From Schistocephalus solidus (lineage: Eukaryota; Platyhelminthes; Cestoda; Diphyllobothriidea; Diphyllobothriidae): DNA of 64,000 nucleotides. Positions within the stretch are counted from its first letter, which is position 1, and the number at the start of each line of letters is the position of its first letter. The DNA is taken from contig WEDG01005252.1 in the NCBI GenBank assembly GCA_017591395.1, forward strand, positions 1-64,000. The letters are read 5' to 3'. This document shows positions 43,804-57,219 of this stretch, one piece after another. The position numbers were made by a program, and so were the translations under genes. Under the pieces are notes generated by a model. That model searched no databases. It saw only the letters and a program-made list of their open reading frames with translations, and was not told where the DNA came from.

Positions 43804-44060
43804 ATGATCGTGGAAATGGTCTTGCAAGAGTTGGAAAAGGCCGCCTTTAGTCACTACGAAGCTGCATTTTGGCGACGATACGAGGACGACACGTTCGAAC
43901 AGCAAATTTCCAAGATTTGCTTAACGGCATCTTCCCCGACATTCAGTTCACAAACTCGTGATGCAGTGTGGTATTGGGTAGCTTCTAAACAGGCTTTCAC
44001 TGCTAATTGTAAGGATAAAAAGGGAGCCGTCCGAATTGAAACAGCATGCTGTCCTTAAGC
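43804..44060 (+). pseudogene. Partial Penelope-like RT copy, head to head with the minus-strand element
   Basis: The first 50 codons (LQELEKAAFSHYEAAFWRRY, then EDDTFEQQ) repeat the minus-strand copy's sequence (LQELEKVAFSHYEAAFWRRY at 43550-43480) on the opposite strand. Here both catalytic aspartates are kept, with Glu before them. Similarity ends near ASSPTFSSQTRDAV (about 43965). The two copies face outward from about 43800. Confidence 0.8.
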
Positions 44061-47000
44061 CAGTCAGTCGTTTGCACAGAGCACTGTACAAATATAAAAA
44101 GTCAGATATCCAAACTGTGAGGAGTTGGTGTATCTGTGACTATAAATGCGTAAGAAACCTGTTGTGGGAAAACAAATGAAGTCAGATCAAAAGGGGGCGA
44201 AGAAAACTTCAACCTTTAACCGATCGTGCAACAGAACCAAATGATCTGTTGGTTTTATTTGCTATGCAAAAAGCTGCTAAGAAGATTGAGAAAGAAAATA
44301 CGCTTTAAATGAAAAGATAATCGCCTTTAGGGAAGTGAATTTATTTGGGAAAACCGCTTCAAATCAGCCTGGAGCGGGTTGACGTAAGCAGATACCTGAT
44401 CGATTCAAGGTATGATGCGAAAGGAATTCAGGATTACCGCGGCCCTCAAATATATCTTTTACGAAAGACGATCCAGGGCAGTGGTGAATAAGGCAAGATT
44501 AGCGACCGGAGTATTGGTAATGCGTCTGTTATTATCTGGCCGACTAGCCCGTGCGTGACTTTAGTTGTCTGACAATAGGATTTTTCTAGGACACAAGATA
44601 ACGATAATGCCTTCGGGGGAGTGTTTGCTAGTTGTAGTTTTTACTTAGCGGCGGGGAGTCAATGGAGTTTGGGAAACATTAATGCAGGTTAATTGACATT
44701 TCTAGTACCGAATGGGGGCTTGTACACATACGTATGAAATTCTTTCAAGGCGCATTAGGAATAAACGAATTGGCCGTGCGAAGGGATTGGGTGCTGCTGA
44801 CATAAAGGAGAAGGGAGGGCATGAAGGTTAAACTCAACTGATTCGAATTTACTTTAGCACGAAGCACGTAGGCTCAATTTAGGACTTACTGTACAGGCAA
44901 GACTTCTCGCAATGCACAAATCATTCAGTATAGCGATTTTTGCCAAACAGACGGAACCTAGAGTGATCATTTCTGCTTTTTTTCACCAATTCCAATAAAG
45001 TAAACTTCCGATCGATTATATCAATGCATGATGTTTAAATTTGAATCATTAGTTGAAGCGAATCGATCATGAGTTGGCGATGATCGAAATGCAGGGGAAT
45101 ATTACTATTTCCACTCGGCATAACTGAAGCAAGCGGTTAGGATTAAATAGTATACAGCAAATATGAAGGGTTAACAGTCAATCTGCTTTGACGCTAACTT
45201 TGCAAGCGCCACCACCAGGCACTTGCGAGACCGGGTCAGTGCGAGAAAACTCCAAATTTGATATCAAAATACTTGTTATCTGGTATCACAACCTAAACCC
45301 CTGGGAGAAATGAAGGGAAGCTGACATAGGGTCAAAATAATGATAATCAAGGATGTAATAATTGCAACTACTTCGCAGAACAACAATTAGGGTTTACCAT
45401 ATCATGGAAATGGTGCTAATTAGGGTTTGATGGATGGGGAAAAATGGCAACTTCTATGTAAATGTGGAGGTAAAAATGGAAAAATGTTAAATTTGAGGTA
45501 GCTGTTTAAATACGCCAATTTCGTTTACGAAACAGCATGCAATTCGAAAAGCGAAGTGTCCAGCGAACCACTAGTCCTAAGCCTAAATCAGAACCTAACC
45601 CTAAAACTAACCACAACCCTAAAAAAATAACCTCAACCCCAGAAACTTAACAGTAATACGTACAGAAATCCAAGGCCAAATGATCGGATTCTAACATCAG
45701 AATAACACACCTACTTAAAACACATGGGTAGTCAAGTTTAGAGTAATTAGAAAGTGGTTACACGCAAGAGATCTTTACCTAATGATGTATCAGGAAACCA
45801 ACGTTTCGCGTTTCCGTGCATCGTTTTACCACATGTCCCATCCTGAGGAATGGGTTAGACTCGGATGTAAGTGGGTCATGAACCAGTCCGATATGCTGAT
45901 CCATATGAGATACAACATTCGATCTACCTTACAGCAAATTGTTTTTCGCCTGCTATAGACTAAACTTTCTCCTTCGTAAATGTTGCATTTTTTCTATACC
46001 ATTTCCTTTATATCCAGAACCTTCTAAGACGGCAGATTTGACTGCACCCAGTTCCGATTTCGCAAGAAAAGAGGGCCAGTTTTCCAAATTGGTGGTAATC
46101 CTTATTCAAGTTCCCAGACCGAGAAATGTTAATCATTTACCTATGTGTCACACTTTATCTGATGTCAAAATTCCAGGTGTACGAGCTTGTTGCTTCCGAA
46201 ATCCTGTCGAAATTTAAAATATTTTATATATGAAGACACCTATATTGCATTAAACTATCGGATAATCCTACAGGACGTTCGAAATTTTTAAAAATAGCGC
46301 ACTTTTGTAGTAAATAAGATCCGGAGATAGTACATGAGGTTGCTACCAAACACATTCGCCTTAACATAAAATTTACTTGCATGTGTTTGATATAAATCCC
46401 AATATTTATCGATTTTTGCTCAAAAAATGAGGTTAATATATATATATTTGCTTTCATTAATTTCATCTCTGAACACACACAGGTTGCTGAGAAAGTGGAC
46501 AAATTATCGTCAGATCCCATTCAGCCGCGCGTAAAATGGGTAAGCAAAAGAGTTCCCAAAATATCTCCTCTGGTAGTGAGAAAAATTTAAAGGCAATCCC
46601 TATACTAATAAACAAGAAGTTAAAAGTGAATTTACATGAAGTTCTCGAGGACCAATTTATATATTCGCGCCTAGAAAGAGCCAAAACCACGGATAACATG
46701 TGAAGCCCAAACGAATAACCTCCTCGGGGAGACCGCTTACATGCTTCAGGAGGTCCTGGAATCCGAAAGCGGACGGAAGAGAGAAGACAGAAAAAAGGGC
46801 ACTGGCAGGTCAGTCCGACAGATCAAAATACCGCGAAAGAGTTTTGCAGAGAGTCGACTGAAAGCTACGGAAATAGGTGCCACTCCAGGATTTATAGTGA
46901 GTCAGAGTTTCAACAACCTCCATCACCTCTTCTTGTCCTCTGTTTTTTCATCCACACTCAAACAGACTTGAGGACACATTTTAGGACATACAGCACAACA

Positions 47001-47154
47001 GCGATCCATCGGTATGAATCTGTGCATACAAATTTTCAACCCCAAGAAAAAGATCAGTGCGTTCATTGCGAAGTAACAACATTCTGCATACCTGTAAAGC
47101 AGAGAAGCTGCAGGTTGGTAGGGTTTTAAATGATGGCCTGTACTGAAGTTTAGA
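44061..47154. other. No gene recognised
   Basis: AT-rich. A run of CCTAA/CCCTAA-like imperfect words occurs near 45580-45640 but is not a regular telomeric array. I cannot support any open frame as coding. Confidence 0.45.
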
Positions 47155-47525
47155 TGCATTTCTGGCTTGTTAGCCCTCATCAGCCAACTATACACAACCC
47201 CAGGTGTTGCGGCACCCGAGGCTCAAACTCGCGACCTGTTGGTTAGAAGTCCAACGCTATAATCCTCTGCGCCACGAGCTCATTGTTTTATCGGTTTCGA
47301 TCGGGAATATTAACAATGGTAGTTGGGCACTCACGGATCGGTTACGAGACTTACTCGTCCCGTTATGCCGAAAATGGCCATTCCAGTCTCCCTCGTCTTT
47401 GTCGGTAATGTCATTCTGCTTATAATGCTAGCCACCGTGTGGCGGCTGGCGGTGCACGAGAGTGAGCCCCAAGGCACAATGGGACGAGTGAGTCCCGTAA
47501 CCGATCGGTGAGCGCCCATCTACCA
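47155..47525. repeat. SINE S-related copies, rearranged
   Basis: A minus-strand copy (47158-47310) has B box-like GAGCCTCGGGTGCC. Its hammerhead-like core is CTGATGA-GGGCTAACAAGCCA-GAAA, so stem II (GGCT/AGCC) is kept in an older subfamily. Tail parts in both orientations follow to 47525, including two GTAACCGATC-type leader words at 47337 and 47497 in opposite orientation. Confidence 0.65.
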
Positions 47526-48144
47526 TTGGTTAGACGCTCTGAGGCATCAGCGTTGTACCATTGTCAGACGTGTTGGCATAGAAACCTAAATGCATATTCT
47601 TCACCAACCAAACCGATTATTATATAAGCTTCCGTCCGCATGGGCCTCCTTATATTTTTCAAGTGCATAGGTCTATTGGATCTAAATATGTTCTTTGGAA
47701 CGATGGCAGACCGTATTTCATGAAGTCTAGAAGCTGGTTACAGAGGTCACGTGCCTTTACAGCCAAATAATGTCAATGGATGCACGTAGAGGCAGATTTT
47801 CTGGTTTTGTCCCAGTATGCTGCATCCCGGGCACTACATGCGGTTTTGTAAGCAACTGCCATCTGTATCTAGATATTCAATCCTATTCTTACGGTGCACA
47901 AGCCGAATGGGTAATATAGTCATCGGTCTGTGTGTCACTCTTATTCCGGGTTTCCTCAGGTATCTTTCCAAAAGTCCCCACACATTCTATATGTAAGAAT
48001 GAGATCGCCAGGCATTTGGATTAGACGGCTTATGAGTATTACCTAGTTTACTTTCTTTTGGATGCTTGCTGTCTCATTGATTGGCATACACAAGCATTGA
48101 GAAGACAGTTCAAAAAAGCGGTTTAGTTCAACTCGCCGGCCTCC
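47526..48144. other. No gene recognised
   Basis: Nothing beyond short random-looking open frames. Confidence 0.45.
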
Positions 48145-48486
48145 TTAGTCAGAATTGTGTCTTTTTGTTTTATTTAAACAGGCGGTCAGCAGTTCTTTTT
48201 TTTGTGAGAGAAAGGGTGGTAACTGTCGTAGCGTAGAGTAACTTTCGCATAATTTTATTTGCTGTGAGATGATGTGCGCAATGTTCAGTCGGTGGGCTAC
48301 TATTCCTTCATTTTCGAGTATGAATTTAATTCGTGTAAATAATGCGTGAGTAGTTTTGTGGAGTATTCCTGAAAATAAATCAGTAAAATTTAGGGCTAAA
48401 TGACAAAAAAGCTGTAGATTCTGGTTCCTACCTTGTAACCTCGGAAGAAAGCCAGAGATAGGCGACCCTATAGGAGCTACTTTCAA
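48145..48486 (-). pseudogene. Possible Penelope-like RT fragment
   Basis: The open frame starts KVAPIGSPISGFLPRL, which matches the GTPMGSPISGxLAE block of Penelope-like RTs. The rest (NFTDLFSGILHKTTHALF ...) is not convincingly RT. The call rests on that one block and could be chance. Confidence 0.25.
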
Positions 48487-49549
48487 TTGTTAGTAGGATT
48501 GCTAGTAGAATGAAAATTTAATTTTCATACGTAGTTCAGAGAGCAAGTTTAAAAAGTAAACTGCTTTTGCATGTTTGCACCACGACTGTCCACCTGTTCA
48601 ACCGTTATCGAACATTTATGCGGTAAGTTTTGTTGATTTTGCCAAAGAGCATACACCAGATTACCTAACTCGTGCAAAATTCCGAAATTTAATCACTCAC
48701 AAGCCAACACCTACGCATGTACCAAAGATTTGAAGAATAATGAACAAGCTTAGGCGAATTCAAAACTTAAAGGAATTAGAAAATTAATATATCTTTGTTA
48801 AGATACACCAATTTTTTTAAAAAACGCAGCATATTCCGAAAATGTGAAAAATCGCTGAATATGTGACGAATAAATTTAAATATAATTGCTAAGTGATATC
48901 GCAAATATGCAAATTTGTGTATGTTAAAATAAATTTTCCAGCACATAATTTCTGTTTCCTTATTTGTGACATTGGATTACAATTAGCGTCAGTTCGTCCT
49001 TGAAATACTGGCGAATACTTCGCGATTTTCAGGGTTTTCAAGCGATTGACCATATATTTATACGCTGTTCTACGTGCTTATCAAAACCTTCAGGATAAAA
49101 TAGTTTTTAAAAGCAATTCCTGAAGTATTAAGTTTTTTTGGATATTTTTGTAAATTCAGATGACCGTTTGGGTCATATTTGTAGACTGACCTTAACACGA
49201 AAACTCTTTGCCGAGAACAACAAAGTCGGCAATTAAAAAACTTTCTGCCATAAGTTACTTCTTAAAAAGCGCTTTACTCAGATATTTCGCTGATGATCTT
49301 CTGCGTTATTTAACCTTTCTCTAGGTAACGTCAAAATAATATCGAGAATGTTGACCTTCTTTTGATTTCGCTGACTTCGTCTGTGAATTAGATGTTCCCT
49401 GTGTGCGAGCGCGCACATGTTTGTGTTTCTGGTCCCTGATAATGGTTTGAGTTCTGACTGGCTGAATTAAGGCAGAATGAATCCGATACAGTTCTTAGTC
49501 AATCTACCTCATGCCCTCACGTCACCCTCTCATAAACATTTTTGTAAGG
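48487..49549. other. No gene recognised
   Basis: AT-rich, with no motif that I see. Confidence 0.45.
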
Positions 49550-49805
49550 GCATTCAACTGGGTGTGTTCGTTCAGTTGTGCCCTGCGACTCAATAAGAAG
49601 ATTTTGCAGTCAGTCTCATAGCGTCTAGTACTGATGCAAGAAGGAATGCCCACAACGAAACGGTAGACTGTGATTGAAATTTCTGGCCTTGTAACCATTT
49701 ACAGCCAACCATACCCAAACCCACGTCTGGATAATCTGGAATGCAAATTAGGGTTCTTTGGACATTGGGTGTTAATTTGCCTAACGCTCTACCACTGAGC
49801 TCGAT
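49550..49805 (-). repeat. SINE S-related copy, decayed
   Basis: Tail (GTTGTGCCCTGCGACTC), core remnant (ATTTCTGGCCTTGTAACC) and tRNA-like head (TAACGCTCTACCACTGAGCTC) appear in the order expected for a minus-strand copy. The hammerhead core is degraded (CTGTAAA for CTGATGA). Confidence 0.6.
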
Positions 49806-50109
49806 GACGTGTGATCACATAACTTATTGGTCAGCTTCATTATGTTTTTCTCGCAGACCTTCGGCAGTACTCATAAATGGGCCCGGTGGGATAGAGGTGG
49901 AAATGTAAATCAGTTCTGTTGGGTCACCAAAGGAAAATTGGAGGGTATTAGCAGGCACGTCGAATTTTCTACAACTATGACGACCGCGGGAGAACGAAGT
50001 TCGACAGCAGAGAGGCGAAGGCGAATTAGCAGCGAAGAAGCAAATCAACGTTTGTGCTTCGGATAGTTAAATGGCAGGCGAAAGAGTATGCTAAATAAAC
50101 CCATACCAG

Positions 50110-50375
50110 CAGGAATATTCCCCTCAAATTCTGATGTCTGAACTGAACGCTGAGCCCAATGATCAAAGATCCGGGGTTCAAATCCCAGGTGTCCGAAACG
50201 CAGGGTTGAGCAGGGCTGTGTGATACAGTTATCCCCTCAGACATAGACTTTCCAGTTTCCCTGGTTTCTGTATATATTCCTGAGCTCTAAGCGACTACCT
50301 GTCAGGGTACCGAAGCACAATGGGACAAGGAGGTCTCGTAATCCGATCAATGAGTGTCCTTCAAACATGTATATT
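50110..50375 (+). repeat. SINE S-related copy, decayed
   Basis: The head contains GGGGTTCAAATCCCAGG (B box). The tail has CCAGTTTCCCTGGTTTCTG and AAGCACAATGGGACAAGG. The core between is lost. Confidence 0.6.
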
Positions 50376-51740
50376 GATTTATAGAAACCGATTCTGTTCT
50401 TTGTGACTAGAGCAAACTTTTTTCTATAAACGTGCGTCATTTGTTTCCCCGGCCGTCATACTTGTATTAACATTGTACAGTAGAGTTAATTGGACAGACC
50501 CCAGCATGCGAAAAAGTCAACAACCTGACGAACGTCTCTTAAGATGATAATGCGTCCGAACCCTTTAAAAGTTACTTCAGAAAGCACCATACACACGTGC
50601 ATATAATCAAACGACAACTTCACATACCCTGGTTGTAACAGGTGAGAAAGATTTGGCTATTTGCATTGAAAAGAAGTCATCTAAAAGATTCCAGCACATT
50701 TTGAGATACATGGCAAATCTGTGTCTACAAACAGTAAAAAAGAGGAACGGGTTATGTGAAAATCGACATATCGAGTTCGATGCCGCTCAGGAAAAAAAAA
50801 CTCCGAGAGAGCTGGAAAAAAGAGGAGTCAATGCACGTAGGATGCAAATATACAGCGACTGCTTATCGATACAAACCTTGGACAAATGGAAATGCTGAGC
50901 GCATTTACTGACCACGACTTGAGCAACCAGCGTCAAACTTTGCCGCCATAAAGTTTGTTACTTTTCATAAAGAACATCGAATATTTAGCATCAACTTATA
51001 GTTCCGGAGATGCCTATTTCAGGAAACACGATTGGGTGCCCAATTAGTAACTCAGTCGGTGGGGGCTCTCAATCCCACGAGCGCTCGCCAGACTTTAGTT
51101 TATTCTGTCACTAGACTTTAGTGCGTTCTAGACTGCCAGGAGCAATTCGAGGCAGTTTGGAATAACGAGTGGCCATGAAGAGGCACTGGATGTAACGGAG
51201 TTTTGGCCTTTTTCATGGTATTTATCGCAACCTACAGGCCAACAACTTTGGATTCGATATATCAATGATACCGGCATCCACATCAAACCATAAATGGATA
51301 AATGAATTAAGTGAAACCCTGGATTTCGTTTTCCCGGTTCCTGGTTCCTAGATTTTCCTGCACATCAAATAATTAACAGTTACGGGAAAACAATTTTGTA
51401 TAGGAAGGTCAAAAACCGGTTTGACTGAAGAAAATATTTTGCAAAGCTGCAAACTGATGGCCTTAAATAGAAAATTCAAAGAGGTGAATACTTTTATAGT
51501 TTATAAATCTAGAGAATAGCAGGAAGTAGAGCGCTAACGCACTAAGAGTAATCTGCTGTTTGAGTCCGTTTTATGTCAAAAACTATCTGGCCTTAAGGAG
51601 TTTGCATTTTCTATGGCTGTAAAATCCGAAATAATTTGCACACAACGAAACTTTTGATTCACCGACATCACCCTCACTCTTTTCTGGGGTTTAAATTAAT
51701 TTTACATCTGTGAAACCGACCGCTATATTTCTTCTAATGC
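50376..51740. other. No gene recognised
   Basis: An 81-codon Lys/Arg-rich open frame at 50653-50898 shows no motif. Nothing else stands out. Confidence 0.4.
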
Positions 51741-51920
51741 TTCATCACGTTAAAGGGAATTCAAGAACTCTACGATACGGCCGAATGCTTCGTCAGAAAT
51801 GTGGACTATCTCAAGCGATGGCCACGAGAAATGAGGGATTGCTTTGCAGTAACCAACAGCTACGAAGACATCCCACACTTAGCGGAATACAGGTATCACC
51901 CAAAAGAAGACAAATATTAA
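51741..51920 (+). other. Candidate coding segment of unknown origin
   Basis: A frame without ATG, open from a stop at about 51735 to TAA at 51918, reads ITLKGIQELYDTAECFVRNV, then DYLKRWPREMRDCFAVTNSY and EDIPHLAEYRYHPKEDKY. The composition is protein-like (Trp, Cys, Tyr, balanced charges) and unlike the surrounding AT-rich sequence. A donor-like AG|GTATCA sits at 51892. It may be an exon, with AG at 51755 as a possible acceptor, or a transposon remnant. I do not recognise it. Confidence 0.3.
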
Positions 51921-54867
51921 GGAAGAATGCTTGCAAAGGACTTAGAACAAAAACGCTTAAAATGGCTGTTAATCAAGGAGAAATCAGCAAACTTCTTTAT
52001 AACCAACTTTGCAAAATACGAGGGGCAAGAAGCCCACCAGAGGACCTTAAATAAATCTTGTGAGAACAAAGAACACTTCTGTTTATTTTTGTTTTTCTTT
52101 CACGAATCGGCAGCACAAAATCAAAAACTAATAAGACGACCACAAGATTGCTACGTCATCTCAAATTACCAAACACCTCAATAGTACCGTACTATTTTGT
52201 TTAAAACAATAAATATTTCAGGGGATTGTAAAACATAGCCGTCTTGTTAAAGCGTTTGCAGTAGCTGGCCTGCCTCATGAAATGTTAAACGAAATTCTGA
52301 AATGCATTTTTTTATCATAACGGGTTTGAAATATCGATCATCGTTAAATAGTATCCCAATTTATGTCAGTCATACCAGTAGAAGGAGCTTTTTTTAGCCA
52401 CCTGCAAAATCAAGATCAGAAAAAAGATGACTTAAATAGTACGCATTTTTCTCTTTGGACTCCGACACCCTTGAAGATATAATGCAAAACAGCATACAGA
52501 AAATACGATATCTTGTATTGCTTTGCGAGAAAATTATGTTTTTTTTCGAATTTTACACCCAGAGAGAGACCCCTCCGGTTTTGTAAGTTTGAAACAAGGA
52601 AACCTTTCAAATAGATAAAAGGCGAATTCATTCGCATCATACCTGCCCATTTATTAATGATTCTTACGAAGTCTAAAAACTAATTTAAATCCATCAAAAA
52701 ATTATATGAGCCCTATGCAATATTTCCTTAATAGTGTAATCACATACGTGATTTGAGCTACACGAAAAGCATACAGTTTTTAATAATTTCAACTGCAGGC
52801 CAGATTCAAATTTAACCTTAGTTTAAACAATTTTTAACCGATAGATGTTCTCTTTTCGAGCGTAAAATTTGGAAGACATTTTTCTGCTAGACGAGAATAG
52901 GACAAAATATGTTTGTGAAAGTTTTCTTTTGAAAATATATTAGAATTTATAAGGACATTGAAATATAATGAGTAAAAGCGTAGAACTTAAGCATTAACTC
53001 TTTACTGAGTAAAATTATTGCAGGCAAAGAGGAAATAAACTCATTTCAAAGTCAGCGTCCTAGAATGATCGAACTATCATAGAATCATGTTCCATGATAA
53101 TCCATATTAGAACCCCATCTAGGTAGATTTTTTTATCAAAAAAAACATTTCAGAATTTCGGTTACCATTTCATGCAACAGGCCAATGATTTTAAGATTTT
53201 CCAAACACCGAGAAGGCGTGTTCATTGAAAAGCAACAGTTGAAATCGGCATATGCTACAGAAGGTAGGTGAAGCAAGTCTAAATAGGCAGAAACTAAAGG
53301 GACCGTTCTAGTGACATCAGCATGACACTTGGAGATAGTTTATCGTTTGAACCACACAAATTGCATAATCGAAATACTACGTTCGTTCAGGCCTATGTAC
53401 CGATCACGCGAATAAACACTGAAATAAGTGAAATCCACGAAAACAAAGTCTGACTGTTTCCGGGTACCCGGTACCTCCATTGACAAAGACCAAGTTGGCT
53501 GCGAAGCAGTCCCTATTATTCCTCATGATAAAACAGTCGCAGGTAGAGGGATCCGGATGGTTAAAGTCAAGCTAACCGACTACCTTTTACGTTGTCGCCT
53601 CCTGTATTCAGCACGCCGCACGAAGTCCACGTACAGATACCACTGCCTTTCGGTGCATTCAAAAAGTATGTTAAGGGCCAAAACGCCCAACTTGCAACAA
53701 ATCCATACACGTCTATCATGCGCGCGTTTCGCGACCTCGTAGCTCAACCTGTGCTACTGTTGACGCGTTCGTGTCCCTGATAATTGGGTAGGATGTTTAA
53801 TATGCAAATAAGGCTCATCGACCAAAGAAGGAAACAGTACCTTGCATACTGCAGTGTGAGGAATTTGTACGGATCGGCAAAGGGTAACCTGACCGCCTTG
53901 ATGTCAGTAAGGTACAAGCTGGATGTCGCCCGTCTCTCTTGGGTGCGTTTGATAAATTATGGCCCGTAAAACACCAAGATATCGCGGAGCACAGAAAGTA
54001 TCCCTAATTTGCAACAGCCGTGCAACTGGTAGCCGTGGTCGACACGGTGCTGGATTCTTGGCAGTCTACATCACCTGGACCGAACTGAACTATACTCCCC
54101 AGAGGACTAAGCCAAAGTAGGTATCGGCACAAGAATTTGGGCCCTAATGAAATTATGCGGGTTGCTCACCGTCATAGTGATTCGGAATCTGGAGGGGGAT
54201 CGGCGTAGTGATAACCCACCCATTGCACGACAGGGTTACAACAAGCTCCAGACTAAAACTCCAAAGTGCGTCATCTATCGATGATACGAAGAGGTTGTAT
54301 CAGATTTTGGAAGGTGAGCCAGTTTTACAACCGACATAGCCTAAGGATATATGAAACTTCCAAAAGGGTTTAAAAACACGGGAGCAAGGGTTAAAATGTT
54401 AAAACTGATATCGCTCATTTCATTTAAGTTACTTCTCTTACAAAATGTAGACAAGAATTTGGTACTTCATTTGTCCTTTCTAGAAAATCTGATGGAGTTT
54501 ATGGAAGCAACCCATAACTAAATAGAATTTACGTGGTTGTTCATTACCGAATGTGATTTAAGAGATGATGAGTTAAAAGCCAAGATACTAACCTATAAAA
54601 GGTGACCAGAGAATTCTCTACGGAACTCAGTTTAACAACCTCGTTTGAGCAACCTTTTTAATTTGGAAGCGTGTCGAGAAACGCGTACTTTATGTTCTAG
54701 TTGAGCACATAGGCATAGTGAAAAATGTTATTTAATATTCTGTGGATGGCAATTTCGTATATGCCTCATTCTTCTGGAAAACCACCAAACGCTCTCTTCT
54801 TAGTTAATCTGCATTTCATTTGAGCCACATGTGAAAAACTCGGCAGCCTCGAAGGGATAAGAACGCA
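51921..54867. other. No gene recognised
   Basis: AT-rich. A short GACCTCGTAGCTCAACC at 53737 resembles the head of SINE family T but has no B box. No supported coding sequence. Confidence 0.4.
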
Positions 54868-54985
54868 CGCCAGCAAGGGCTTAAGTTCGGCTAACGCTCT
54901 AGCCAACTGAGCTACGAGGCCCCCACCGGGAGTTTTATTACATTTGGGTCAAGTTACCCGCCTAGCCTACTGCAACGTAGATTTT
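54868..54985 (-). repeat. tRNA-derived SINE, family T, copy 3 (partial, inverted)
   Basis: The minus strand reads GTAGGCTAGGCGGGTAACTT, then GCCTCGTAGCTCAGTTGGCT, then AGAGCGTTAGCC. These are the leader and A box of copies 1 and 2. The B box half is missing or unrecognisable beyond about 54868. Confidence 0.8.
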
Positions 54986-57219
54986 TAGATTTAAAAATAG
55001 CGTTCTCTGAGACTTCAAATCCGCATATTCGTCCTCGGGCAGATTATCATGCACATTGATGTTATTAAATTATTTCAAATTGCGAAAAATGTTAAGAAAA
55101 GGTTTAGTGACAAGAGGTTTATTGGGGGATGAGTATGCTGCGCTTACAAAAAAGAAGCAATGTTATCCACGGTCAGCTTTGAAGTCGGTAAGTCCTCTTA
55201 AAGTCCAGAATGCAGTTTTCGGTCTTCGCCTCGATGAAGCGACAATTCAACGTCACGTCTAGATCTCTGGATGCAAGTAGAAAATAAAGGAATTGAGATG
55301 ACTGCACTGTGTGTACGCTTATATTATTATTACTATCTTGAATCACTCTGATACAAGAAGCAGACTGACGTTCTTACCTCGAATGAGGCCAACGAACTAA
55401 CAAACAAATATTATTCCTCGTAAAGCGGTCGAAGTCCCCAGATGACAGCCACGGGAAAACGGGAAAGAACAATTAGTGAAGTATTGTCGGCTACCAAAAT
55501 TAAACACTTAAGACAATTAAGAGTTCACCAGCAATTCCCTTGTATGCTCGCAGGACTGGTTTGATACGCAATGCAGGCCTATAAGCCTAGGGCATACTTT
55601 ATTAACTGAAAGTAGATAAGTCATCAACTTTCAGTGAGTGCCTAGAATTCTATAAAGCTTGACTCGCATTTTAAATGGGAATAGGACCCCCAGCAATGCA
55701 GGTGGGTTGGTGCTAAAATAGAGTTAAATTACAAAACATTAGGGCTACGGTTGGAGTTGTGTTACGGTTAGGACAAGGGATAGATACCCTATCTTGCTCA
55801 ATTTTCGAGGCCATTAATGCGCGAACTTGGAACAAATCCTCTGGAACAGACCTTTTCAGGCTCGGTCAGAAACTTTATTACTGCGGAATCACCGCGTAAT
55901 ATTCCCAAGCTGCCAAGAGGCAGTCAGTACCGTAAATAATTACGCAATAGGTACCCTTCCTGGAAGTTAGAGTAAAGCCACATGTATTAAGATGACTTCC
56001 CATTGCCGTGTTTGACCTGTAAATAGAATAAGATTTGAAAAGTCCAGTCGGCAAACAGGCCTGTACAAGGGTAATGAAAATATGAGGGGTTGACAGGGTT
56101 CATAAGCGTCAATTGGTTAATAACAGTCGTTCCCACGCCGCCTGCATTGCGGGGTCGGCGTGTTGAAGTCATTGGGACGGGGGAATGGGGGTTGGGTAAC
56201 GAGTGGGCGATGTTCAGAGATTGACAACGGAGGGTGAATATAACTGTGCGTGGAGAAAAACTAAGAAACCCTCATATTTTCTGTACCCTTGTGAGTGTGC
56301 AGGCCCAATGAAAAATTACCGAAAACACATGTTTGCCGACTGAACTTTTCAAGTTTAAAATGACAATATTCTTAGAATAAGATTAGTAAGTTCTGGGCAT
56401 TCAACAAAGCATCCCTTTGGTCCAAAAGACAGTAAAAACCAAACTGTGAGATTAAATGTTACATTTCAGATGTTTTGAGTCAAAGCCTAGCAAGTTGTAA
56501 ATACTCAGCAACATGCACAGAGGGTTACTGTAGTATACCGAACCAAGAGGATAGTCATATGCAATATAGAAATTGAAGTCAAATCAAGCAAACGTAAAAA
56601 TACTTGGTATTACGAAAGGAAACCACAATTTGTGCGATATGTGTAGTATATTGAGGCAGGTACCAAAAGCAGTTCAGCCGAACTATATCAATAAGCAAAC
56701 CCAATCGGTTGCTATCTTATCTTATATGCCGTCCTTTAATGGGCTGTCCTCTGGTCTACCCCAGGACAGGACACACATACCAGCCTATCCGTCTGCCCGG
56801 AAGAGACGTCTCGAGTTGACGATAAGCATGAGATAACAACAAAGGCCATAAAGGTTTATTGACAATGATGAGTAAGAAAAAGTAGAACTACGATGGGCCG
56901 GTTCGTAATCATGGGAATGACTACTCCTAGGAAACGAAAATAAAAATAGAAGCTGACTCAAGAGGAGCGGAACGAAGAGAGAATGTGGTTCGTTAAGTTC
57001 GGCTTAGGTGTCTTCAGAAATTTACCATGAGGCACAAATAATCGCGGCTTGGAGGGCTGCCAACTCAAAAGATGACTCGATCCTCCTGCGAATAAGGGTT
57101 AGAATATAGCGGTTCTTTTTAGTGCGGTCTCTTTGGTATTCTTACTCTGAAAAAATGGGGATTTATAGGACCGCCTATTTTGTACGCGTACGCCATGTGC
57201 AACGCACTGCACAATTCCT
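54986..57219. other. No gene recognised
   Basis: Short open frames without recognisable motifs. Composition is mixed, with an imperfect TTATTATTATTA run near 55322. Confidence 0.4.

Noticed and set aside
43806..43840. Possible CRISPR-like or phage-like systems anywhere in the window.
   Set aside because: No short regularly spaced direct repeats with unique spacers and no prokaryotic gene organisation. The genome is clearly eukaryotic.
45560..45660. CCCTAA/ACCCTAA-like words that could be an interstitial telomere tract.
   Set aside because: The words are irregular and interspersed with AACC and AAACC variants, with no constant period.
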